From NCBI GenBank assembly GCA_002470695.1, contig DKNM01000094.1, positions 1-5,371 of the forward strand: a stretch of 5,371 nt of DNA, in the 5' to 3' direction. The stretch comes from Candidatus Neomicrothrix sp. UBA7388. Lineage in GTDB: Bacteria > Actinomycetota > Acidimicrobiia > Acidimicrobiales > Poriferisodalaceae. Below the pieces are notes generated by a model. That model saw only the letters and a program-made list of their open reading frames with translations, searched no databases and was not told the origin of the DNA. How positions within the stretch are numbered: the first letter of the stretch is position 1; each line of letters begins with the position of its first letter. Shown in pieces: positions 1-5,371 of this stretch. A program made the position numbers and the translations under genes.

Positions 1-701
1 AATTAAATGGATTTGCCGAACGCGTGCCCTGGGCTCGAGCTGCGGAGAAAATCGTTGTCCTCCTCGAAATCGACTCAATCCATTATGTCGCATCGGTCGA
101 CCGCGAGCTTTGTGAGGTCACGCCTATGACCAACATGGCTGGCGAACCGCGAGACAATGTTGGTTTTAACAATGTCGCTGTGGAGGCTTGCCGGGCGGAG
201 CCAGGCGTCTCTGCCCAATCCTTTAGATTTCGAGGTGCCCTTTCTCGGTCTGCCTTGATGGCGGGCGCCATAGAAAAAATGAGTCAACTAACGGTTTCTT
301 ACACCAACGACCGAGTTCAGTTCGGCAGGCCTGTAGCAAAATTTCAAGCGGTCCAGCAACATCTTGTCTGGGGCGCTCAGGACGCAGCGCTTGCCCGCAT
401 GGCCGCCGAAACAGCGGCTCGAGAGGCTAACCGCGGAGCGGCGTTATTCGAAATCGCTGCTGCCAAGCTAATTTCCAATCAAGCAGCAGCTCGAGCAACT
501 AAAGCTTGCCACCAAGCGCACGGCGCTATGGGCATGACTCAGGAATACCCGCTGCATCACCTCAGTCGGAGACTTTGGTCGTGGCGCAAAGAATACGGCG
601 GAGATGCGGAGTGGAGTCGCTGGCTGGGAAGTGTCGCTTGCGAGCAAGGCGCCGACGGGCTGTACCCCCTTATCACGGGTGGCTCATCTACTCTGTCTTA
701 A
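1..701 (+). CDS. Acyl-CoA dehydrogenase family protein, C-terminal part (5' end outside window)
   Basis: FAD-dependent acyl-CoA dehydrogenase that would form a 2,3-double bond in an acyl-CoA, or serve as partner subunit of such an enzyme. The frame is open from base 3 with no upstream stop, and the GTG at 24 lies inside conserved family sequence, so it is not a real start. About 233 codons are visible; the family usually has 370-400 residues, so roughly 140-150 N-terminal residues are missing. What remains is the end of the beta-barrel domain and the C-terminal helical domain. The family motif RVQFGRP (312-332), followed by a KFQAVQQ segment, matches the usual R-x-x-FG-x-P FAD/dimer-contact region. 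A QAHGAMGMTQEY segment near 510-548 matches the conserved GxxG stretch. The usual YEGT catalytic segment is absent; a WSWRKEYGG stretch (around 575-602) stands there. The helix-G position that carries Glu in isovaleryl-CoA dehydrogenase is Ser (243-245). It may therefore be a non-catalytic or partner subunit. A crotonase gene follows 47 bases downstream. Confidence 0.9.
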   Translation, partial: LNGFAERVPWARAAEKIVVLLEIDSIHYVASVDRELCEVTPMTNMAGEPRDNVGFNNVAVEACRAEPGVSAQSFRFRGALSRSALMAGAIEKMSQLTVSYTNDRVQFGRPVAKFQAVQQHLVWGAQDAALARMAAETAAREANRGAALFEIAAAKLISNQAAARATKACHQAHGAMGMTQEYPLHHLSRRLWSWRKEYGGDAEWSRWLGSVACEQGADGLYPLITGGSSTLS

Positions 702-748
702 CTTCCAAGCAGCATGCAACCTTCAATAATGAGCCCTAGCATCAGACC

Positions 749-1549
749 ATGACTCAATTCGGCGTATATGGCGATCTTCATGTATCACTTGACAGCAACA
801 TCGCGGAGGCAGAGATTCGCCGACCGCCCAATAACTTCTTTGATCTCGACCTGATCGATGGCTTAGTCGCAGCTTTTCGAGACCTGGACCAAGAGGACAA
901 TTGTCGCGCAATAGTGCTGTGCGCCGAGGGAAAGAACTTCTGCGCAGGTGCGCAGTTTCATAACGACGGGACTCGCGGTGGAGAAATTACTGCGAAAAAT
1001 CCCGACGGCTCTCCCCGCCATCTTTACGATGCCGCGTTTGATCTTTTCAGCTGCAAAACACCAGTTGTCGCAGCCGTCCAAGGTGCGGCCGTGGGAGGCG
1101 GCTTAGGAGTTGCATGTTTCGCAGATTTCCGTATTGCAGCTCCCGAAGCCCGCTTTACTGCAAACTTCGCTCGACTTGGATTTCACCATGGGTTTGGGTT
1201 AAGCGTCACCTTGCCGGGACTGGTGGGACAACAAAAGGCCTTAGAACTCTTGTATACGGGTGCGAGAATCAAAGGTGAAGAAGCCGTCGAGATCGGCCTT
1301 GCCGACAAACTCGTACCACTCAAGGACCTACGTTCTGCAACTTTCGATTTTGCGGGGGAAATAGCTGCCTCAGCACCACTGGCAGTTGAATCTATTAGAG
1401 AAACCATGAGAGGCCATTTGCCAGCAGCTATTAAGTCGGCAACTGATCGAGAAAAGGAAGAACAAGATCGGCTGCGAACTACTGACGACTGGAAAGAGGG
1501 AGTCAACGCAATGAACGAACGGCGCCACCCGAACTTTTCTCGCCGCTAG
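749..1549 (+). CDS. Enoyl-CoA hydratase/isomerase (crotonase) family protein
   Basis: Complete 266-residue crotonase, the usual family length, expected to hydrate or isomerise an enoyl-CoA in the cytoplasm. The ATG at 749 is the first start after an in-frame TAG at 737; no strong Shine-Dalgarno sequence is seen. The CoA-thioester oxyanion-hole segments are clear: NFCAGAQF (residues 63-70, with Gln where GAD is usual) and GAAVGGGLGVA (112-122). Of the two catalytic glutamates of rat mitochondrial enoyl-CoA hydratase (Glu144, Glu164), the second is kept as E166 in KALELLYTG. The first aligns with F140 in FTANFARLG. One-glutamate crotonases are often isomerases or have other activities, so classical hydratase activity is not assured. 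A RLGFHHGFGLSVTLP stretch (142-156) follows. It lies between two acyl-CoA dehydrogenase genes with gaps of 47 and 28 bases, which suggests one transcript and action on the dehydrogenase product. Fold assignment is firm; the substrate is unknown. Confidence 0.93.
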   Translation: MTQFGVYGDLHVSLDSNIAEAEIRRPPNNFFDLDLIDGLVAAFRDLDQEDNCRAIVLCAEGKNFCAGAQFHNDGTRGGEITAKNPDGSPRHLYDAAFDLFSCKTPVVAAVQGAAVGGGLGVACFADFRIAAPEARFTANFARLGFHHGFGLSVTLPGLVGQQKALELLYTGARIKGEEAVEIGLADKLVPLKDLRSATFDFAGEIAASAPLAVESIRETMRGHLPAAIKSATDREKEEQDRLRTTDDWKEGVNAMNERRHPNFSRR

Positions 1550-1577
1550 GTGACATTGGATAGAGACGGTTGATTCG

Positions 1578-2771
1578 ATGGGCGAACTAAGCGAAGAACA
1601 AATCAGAAGCGAGTTGGGGGAAGTTTTAGAGCGCCGGAATTCGGGAACCCGTCTGACGACTATGGGTGCCGGGTCAGACGATCTGGACGAGGGTCGAAAG
1701 TATCTAGCGTCGACGGTGGCCGGAGGTTGGCATGTTCCGACATGGCCACGACGGCACGGGGGGCGAGACGCCTCATCAAGCCAAAATGCTCTCGTCGGAA
1801 GGGTGTTGAGAGAATTCATTGTGCCCGATCTTTACCCATTCGCAATCGGCTTGGGGATGGTTGGGCCGGCCCTACTTGCTCATGGAACCGATGAACAACA
1901 GAAGGAGTGGCTGCGTCCTATAGCTGCCGGAACCTCTATCTGGTGCCAGATGTTTTCAGAACCTGAGGCGGGATCAGATCTCGCAAACGTAGCCCTTAAA
2001 GCTGAGAAGGACGGGGAAGAATGGTTTATCGAGGGTCAAAAGACCTGGACTAGTAGAGCTATGTGGGCCGATTGGGCAATCTGTTTAGCTCGGACTGACC
2101 CAAGACAGCCCAAACATAAAGGGCTCACGATGTTTGCGATTCCTATGGACAGCCCAGGAGTCGAAGTTCGGCCTCTAATGCAGATGAATCGCGACGCACA
2201 TTTCAGCGAAGTTTTTATTGCGAACGCCCGAATTCGCGACAAGTGGCGGATTGGCGAGGTAGGCGAAGGGTGGCGTGTGGCAATGACAGTCCTTGCACAT
2301 GAACGCGCTGGTGGGGGAAGCCGCGGCGGCGGAGATGGAAACGCGCGCGGAGCTCAATTACCTAGTTGGATTGCCGATATTCAGTCCCTTAGTGATTTGA
2401 ATCCCCTCCAACAGGATCAAATCGGATCAATGTATTCGCACGACACTGTTAGCCGATGGACCACACAGCGTGCCGCTGACGAAACACGAGTTAGCGGAGC
2501 ACCTGGTCCTGCCGGGAGCGGTGCGAAGCTCAGAACTGTTAAGTCATACAAAGGTCGCGCTCATTTAGCGAATCTGAGCGCTGGCGCTTACGGAATGCTC
2601 GAAAGTGGGCACGGATACATCGAAACTATGACAGCACCTTCGATGTCTATTCGGGGCGGCACAGATGAGATCCAAAGAAACATACTCGGTGAGCGAGTGC
2701 TTGGACTGCCGGGCGAACCGCGTCTGGACCGCGAGGCCCCTTGGAACGAAAGCAGAAAAGGCCTTCTTTAA
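1578..2771 (+). CDS. Acyl-CoA dehydrogenase, complete (helix-G glutamate type)
   Basis: Complete 397-residue acyl-CoA dehydrogenase, expected to oxidise an acyl-CoA to a 2-enoyl-CoA with FAD and pass electrons to ETF. The ATG at 1578 is the first start after an in-frame TGA at 1551; a weak purine-rich GAGACGG lies 8-14 bases upstream. The N-terminal domain has GWHVPTWP (50-57). The middle domain has the signature QMFSEPEAGSDLA (124-136) and the KTWTSRAMWADW flavin-side segment (155-166). The C-terminal domain ends in IRGGTDEIQRNILGERVLG (358-376). In medium-chain acyl-CoA dehydrogenase the catalytic Glu is in YEGT; here that residue is G360. A glutamate is present instead at E242 in LAHERA, matching the helix-G base of isovaleryl- and long-chain dehydrogenases. 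A glycine-rich stretch follows (245-252), and the R-x-x-FG-x-P motif is absent. This resembles the catalytic subunit of heterotetrameric FadE pairs from steroid degradation. The probable partner is the truncated dehydrogenase at the left edge. Its stop codon overlaps that of the convergent tesB. Confidence 0.94.
   Translation: MGELSEEQIRSELGEVLERRNSGTRLTTMGAGSDDLDEGRKYLASTVAGGWHVPTWPRRHGGRDASSSQNALVGRVLREFIVPDLYPFAIGLGMVGPALLAHGTDEQQKEWLRPIAAGTSIWCQMFSEPEAGSDLANVALKAEKDGEEWFIEGQKTWTSRAMWADWAICLARTDPRQPKHKGLTMFAIPMDSPGVEVRPLMQMNRDAHFSEVFIANARIRDKWRIGEVGEGWRVAMTVLAHERAGGGSRGGGDGNARGAQLPSWIADIQSLSDLNPLQQDQIGSMYSHDTVSRWTTQRAADETRVSGAPGPAGSGAKLRTVKSYKGRAHLANLSAGAYGMLESGHGYIETMTAPSMSIRGGTDEIQRNILGERVLGLPGEPRLDREAPWNESRKGLL
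1650..1680. repeat. Perfect 8-base inverted repeat inside the acyl-CoA dehydrogenase gene
   Basis: CGTCTGAC at 1650-1657 is matched by its exact reverse complement GTCAGACG at 1673-1680, with a 15-base loop. It lies about 70 bases into the dehydrogenase coding region and has no T-run after it, so it is not an intrinsic terminator. It could fold in the mRNA near the 5' end of the gene, or be chance. Confidence 0.3.
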
Positions 2772-3628
2772 GACTGCTTGCGCTCTCGCAATAAGACCTC
2801 TTGCGCAATAGTCGCCACGTGGCTTCCGTCGGGCGCAAAGAGGTTTCCGACAGTCATTCCCCTAGATCCACTTAGACCATGACAGTCCCAGTCGAAAAGA
2901 TGCCACTCGTCAGCTCGAGTTGGACGGTGAAACCACATTGCGTGATCCAAAGAAGCTCCCATGAAACGCTGCTGATACTCCTCACGGGGCGCTTGGATCG
3001 GGTGGAGAGAACGAGCCGCATCGAACTGAATTGCGTCGGAAGTGAAAGCAAGTCCACAGAGGTGAAGCCTCTCTTCGTCTGTTAGCCCACCTCGTAACTT
3101 AACCCAGCCCATCGATCGCCCAGCGCCCGGAGGGCTGTTCAGAGCGCGACGGTCAAGGATAAGGTTCATATGGTCATTTTCCCGCGACCGGCAATCTTCA
3201 GGGTCAGGGGCGAGAGGCATTCGCGCTGTCTGAATTTCAGCGTCTTGCTCTTGCACGTGAAAAGAGCATGACAAATTGAGAATCGCTCCACCACTTTGCC
3301 GCGCAACAACCGAACGCGTGCAGAACGACCGCCCGTCCCTCAACCGGTCCACCTCGTAACGGACGGGCTCATCCAAGCTTCCACCCCGAATAAAATATGC
3401 GTGGATTGAATGAGGAACAAATTCTTCTTCAACTGTCTCGAATGCCGCACGAAGGCCCTGAGCGATGACTTGTCCGCCGTAGATACGACCCCAAGCATAG
3501 TTAGGGCTTAAGCCCACCCACGTGTCTGGTCCGTGGTGCTCTAACTCCATCAACTCCGTGAAAGAACTTGGCGCGTGTTCCATACTTTCGAGGCTAACGA
3601 AACTAGGAACAACTTGAGCTAACGACAA
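2768..3628 (-). CDS. tesB: Acyl-CoA thioesterase II (TesB family)
   Basis: Cytoplasmic double-hotdog thioesterase that hydrolyses acyl-CoA to free acid and CoA. It has 286 residues from the TTG at 3628, or 271 from the ATG at 3583. The first hotdog contains GRIYGGQVIAQGL (about 47-59) and HAYFIRGGS (76-84), both typical of TesB. The second contains SLDHAMWFHRP (226-236) and ends with VATIAQEVLLRER (271-283). Compared with the E. coli TesB triad Asp204/Thr228/Gln278, D228 and Q276 are evident. The Thr is not clearly kept, though S253 and S255 lie nearby. Start choice is open: TTG 3628 has GGAAG six bases upstream, while ATG 3583 has a poor ribosome site but gives an N-terminus whose length before GGQV matches E. 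coli TesB. It is convergent with the acyl-CoA dehydrogenase and divergent from the hydratase gene. It may recycle CoA from accumulated or dead-end intermediates of the neighbouring pathway (inference). Confidence 0.93.
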   Translation of the reverse strand: MSLAQVVPSFVSLESMEHAPSSFTELMELEHHGPDTWVGLSPNYAWGRIYGGQVIAQGLRAAFETVEEEFVPHSIHAYFIRGGSLDEPVRYEVDRLRDGRSFCTRSVVARQSGGAILNLSCSFHVQEQDAEIQTARMPLAPDPEDCRSRENDHMNLILDRRALNSPPGAGRSMGWVKLRGGLTDEERLHLCGLAFTSDAIQFDAARSLHPIQAPREEYQQRFMGASLDHAMWFHRPTRADEWHLFDWDCHGLSGSRGMTVGNLFAPDGSHVATIAQEVLLRERKQS

Positions 3629-3665
3629 GCAAGACTTCCGTCATGAATTATTTTGTGCGACTACC
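3629..3665. promoter_or_regulatory. Short divergent intergenic region between tesB and the hydratase gene
   Basis: This 37-base gap separates the two divergent genes and should lie within, or close to, the promoters for both. It holds an A+T-rich patch (AATTATTTT, 3646-3654) that could serve as a -10 element, but I could not pair it with a convincing -35 at 16-18 bases on either strand. If tesB really starts at 3583 the gap becomes 82 bases, which gives more room for two promoters. The call rests on gene orientation, not on a recognised motif. Confidence 0.3.
3635..3639 (-). promoter_or_regulatory. Putative ribosome binding site for tesB TTG start
   Basis: On the minus strand GGAAG sits six bases before the TTG at 3628. 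It is the best Shine-Dalgarno-like match near the tesB N-terminus and is the main reason to consider the TTG start. The alternative ATG at 3583 has only GAAAG with a one-base spacer, too close to act normally. Confidence 0.4.
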
Positions 3666-4445
3666 GTGCATTGCGTGAATCAGCTAAACGCCTCCCAACT
3701 TCAAGCCGCCGATGTGCTGTGGATGCACTACGAAAAAGGCACCGACCTTCAAGAAAATGCTTTCAAAAATCTCAATTTTCACGATGGTTTGGCAATTCAA
3801 ACCGAAATCCGTCGACGCCGGATCAATAGGGGCGAAACTCAAATTGGATGGAAGGTGGGACTGACCTCCGACCGAGCTCGCCAACAAGTGGGAATCGACG
3901 ACCGGCCATTTGGCCACTTGATGCAGCTTTCCCCAAACGGAACTTCACTTGAGGCAGCAGCAATCAATGGCGCGACCATAGAGCCAGAAATGTGTTTCAC
4001 AGTAGGCGAGGTAATTTCGGGACCCGATGTTGACCCCGCATCAGTTCCTAGCCGGCTAGCAAAAGTTGCTGCAGGTTACGAACTTAACGAGCGGCGCGCT
4101 GTGGTCGGCGGAAACTTGGCGATGCTCGTCGCCGACAATCTCACTAATTGGTCAATAGTTGAAGGAACTGGCGTTCCGGTGGATCAGGTGGACGCAATTG
4201 ACGACTGCGAAATCATTCTTAGAAACAACGATGAAGAAGAGTTTCGTTGTTACCACAGAGATGAGGTTGATAATCCGTACGTCTCCATTGCAAGACTGGC
4301 AGCAACATTGCATAAATTTGATTTAGGTCTTCAACCCGGAGAAAAAATCATTACTGGCGCTTACACCAGGCATTCCGTCGCGGCTGGCGATCATTGGGTA
4401 GCCGAGTATTCGAACATAGGCAGCGTAGAAATGAGCTACACATGA
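3666..4445 (+). CDS. 2-keto-4-pentenoate hydratase family protein (MhpD/DmpE/DmpH type)
   Basis: Complete 259-residue member of the fumarylacetoacetate hydrolase-like fold family that includes 2-hydroxypenta-2,4-dienoate hydratase (MhpD, DmpE) and 4-oxalocrotonate decarboxylase (DmpH/XylI). These act in meta-cleavage pathways of aromatic and steroid ring degradation. GTG 3666 is the first possible start after an in-frame TGA at 3615; no clear Shine-Dalgarno is seen, and GTG 3675 is an alternative. GWKVGLTSD (61-69) matches the conserved lysine segment of the family. The metal-ligand glutamates are visible as E106 and E108 in IEPEMCF and E139 in GYELNERR. LQPGEKIITGAYTRH lies near the C-terminus, close to the usual LxxGDxIxTGS. 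The E139 region departs from the common EVVDSR form (here ELNERR), so the exact reaction, hydratase or decarboxylase or other, is uncertain. Its TGA overlaps the ATG of the next gene (ATGA), suggesting translational coupling with the 2-hydroxyacid dehydrogenase. Confidence 0.88.
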   Translation: MHCVNQLNASQLQAADVLWMHYEKGTDLQENAFKNLNFHDGLAIQTEIRRRRINRGETQIGWKVGLTSDRARQQVGIDDRPFGHLMQLSPNGTSLEAAAINGATIEPEMCFTVGEVISGPDVDPASVPSRLAKVAAGYELNERRAVVGGNLAMLVADNLTNWSIVEGTGVPVDQVDAIDDCEIILRNNDEEEFRCYHRDEVDNPYVSIARLAATLHKFDLGLQPGEKIITGAYTRHSVAAGDHWVAEYSNIGSVEMSYT

Positions 4446-5371
4446 CAATCTCACTTCCAGTACCGAATAAGCCCTTGAACGTTTTAATTACCAAAACGCT
4501 CACTTTGCCCGACGTTACTGCGGATGAAGCATCGATGATCCAAGAGGCTGCGGGCCCTGATTCGGTAGTCAATATTGTCGATAGCCCCAAGGCCGGAATG
4601 GTCTATGCATCTGAAGCGGATGTGATTTTAGGAATAACTCCGAAATGGCTTTTCGAGGAAGCGCGAAATCTGAAGTGGGTTCACGCAACCGCCTCTGGCG
4701 TCGACATGTTCATGTATGAAGAATTCGTCAATAGCGATGTCCTTCTCACCGGAGAAAAGGGGCTTGTCGGTGGCCACTTAGCGGATACTGCTTTTGGACT
4801 TCTACTTGCTCTGACTCGTCGGATTAAGACGGCCATAGAACTAGGGCCAAATGGTTGGACACAGGAGAATCGCGAAATGATGCGGTTTTCTGAGATCGAG
4901 CTGGAGGGCTTAACAATGGGAATTGTTGGCTTCGGAGGCACAGGACGGCATCTCGCTCGACGGGCGGTTGCGTTCGGTATGAATGTCAGAGCAATTGACG
5001 CATTGCCAGTATCTCCGAGCGACGGCGTGACCGCGGTCGAAAATATGTCGGCATTACCTGATGTGATTGCAAACAGCGATGTTCTGGCTGTGGGGTTACC
5101 TCTGACAGAAGAAACCAAGGGAATGTGTAACTACGATTTTTTTGAAGCTATGAAACCAACCGCTATCTTCCTTAACGTCACACGCGGTGAAATTATTGAC
5201 GGCCCCGGCCTCGAACAAGCTCTCGCTGACGGGGTTATCGGCGGAGCAGCTTTGGATGTAGCCCCAGTCGAACCCCTACCCCCCGAAAGTCCGCTATGGG
5301 GTTTCGATAACTGCGTTATGACACCACATACAGCTGGCGCAAGCCAACATAGAGGTAGGCGAAACTTAGAA
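4442..5371 (+). CDS. D-isomer-specific 2-hydroxyacid dehydrogenase, 3' end outside window
   Basis: NAD-dependent dehydrogenase that interconverts a 2-oxo acid and a D-2-hydroxy acid. The frame is open from ATG 4442 for 310 codons to the last base. Family members usually have about 310-340 residues, so probably only a short C-terminal tail is missing. Catalytic-domain landmarks include LKWVHATASGVD (77-88) and ADTAFGLLLALTRR (114-127). The Rossmann domain has GIVGFGGTG (160-168), fitting GxGxxG with Thr where Ile is common. D186 in VRAID lies at the end of the second strand and favours NAD over NADP. The catalytic trio is present: R248 in NVTRGEIID, E277 in APVEPLPP and H296 in MTPHTAGAS. The start overlaps the hydratase stop by four bases (ATGA), which strongly supports this start and co-translation. 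Relatives include glyoxylate/hydroxypyruvate, phosphoglycerate and lactate dehydrogenases; the substrate is not identifiable. Placement after an MhpD-type protein suggests a 2-oxo acid from that step or pathway. Confidence 0.92.
   Translation, partial: MTISLPVPNKPLNVLITKTLTLPDVTADEASMIQEAAGPDSVVNIVDSPKAGMVYASEADVILGITPKWLFEEARNLKWVHATASGVDMFMYEEFVNSDVLLTGEKGLVGGHLADTAFGLLLALTRRIKTAIELGPNGWTQENREMMRFSEIELEGLTMGIVGFGGTGRHLARRAVAFGMNVRAIDALPVSPSDGVTAVENMSALPDVIANSDVLAVGLPLTEETKGMCNYDFFEAMKPTAIFLNVTRGEIIDGPGLEQALADGVIGGAALDVAPVEPLPPESPLWGFDNCVMTPHTAGASQHRGRRNLE

Noticed and set aside
24..26. GTG as start codon of the first gene
   Set aside because: The frame is open to the left edge, and residues before and after the GTG continue a normal acyl-CoA dehydrogenase beta-barrel domain. 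The gene is truncated by the window, not naturally short.
1370..1819. A 149-codon minus-strand open frame spanning the crotonase/dehydrogenase junction
   Set aside because: It overlaps two well-supported plus-strand genes, has no family motif, and looks like antisense composition.
2772..2850. Possible terminator at the end of tesB: repeated CTTGCGC and a palindromic TTGCGCAA (2802-2809)
   Set aside because: The repeats lie within the tesB coding region, the palindrome has no loop for a hairpin, and no T-run follows, so there is no real terminator signature.
3643..3678. ATG at 3643 as an upstream start or leader peptide for the hydratase
   Set aside because: It is in a different frame from the hydratase and stops after 11 codons. 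It has no Shine-Dalgarno sequence, and the short peptide shows no leader-like features.
4681..5118. A 145-codon minus-strand open frame
   Set aside because: It lies wholly opposite the 2-hydroxyacid dehydrogenase, whose plus-strand frame has clear catalytic motifs. The minus-strand translation is rich in Ser, Arg and Pro with no recognisable domain, as expected of a shadow frame.

Overview
The window looks like part of a catabolic gene cluster from a free-living heterotrophic bacterium. Base composition is moderate (a little above 50% G+C by eye), genes are tightly packed, and both GTG and TTG starts appear. Nothing in the sequence fixes the phylum. The gene set (paired acyl-CoA dehydrogenases, a crotonase, a TesB thioesterase and an MhpD-type hydratase) is common in actinobacteria and proteobacteria that degrade steroids, terpenoids or aromatic compounds.

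Layout: (1) positions 1-2771, plus strand: the C-terminal part of an acyl-CoA dehydrogenase running in from the left edge, then a complete crotonase (749-1549), then a complete second acyl-CoA dehydrogenase (1578-2771). Gaps are 47 and 28 bases, so this is probably one operon. (2) 2768-3628, minus strand: an acyl-CoA thioesterase II (TesB), convergent with the second dehydrogenase; the two stop codons overlap within the same four bases (TTAA). (3) 3666 to the right edge, plus strand: a 2-keto-4-pentenoate hydratase-family protein (MhpD/DmpE/DmpH type), then, through a 4-base ATGA start/stop overlap, a D-isomer-specific 2-hydroxyacid dehydrogenase that runs off the right edge without a stop. 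This last gene has 310 codons in the window with all its catalytic residues and is probably only slightly truncated. Only 37 bases (or 82, depending on the tesB start) separate the divergent tesB and hydratase genes.

How the genes may work together (inference): the two dehydrogenases, one lacking and one keeping a recognisable catalytic glutamate, may form a mixed alpha2-beta2 enzyme like the FadE pairs of steroid side-chain degradation. They would desaturate an acyl-CoA that the crotonase then hydrates or isomerises. TesB would release CoA from end products or dead-end thioesters. The hydratase-family protein and the 2-hydroxyacid dehydrogenase point to 2-oxo or 2-hydroxy acid intermediates, as in lower meta-cleavage pathways. 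The actual substrate cannot be read from this window. I see no RNA genes, mobile elements, CRISPR arrays or defence genes, and no intergenic stretch exceeds 50 bases. The observations worth following up concern the enzyme pairing, catalytic substitutions and gene overlaps rather than a clearly new system.
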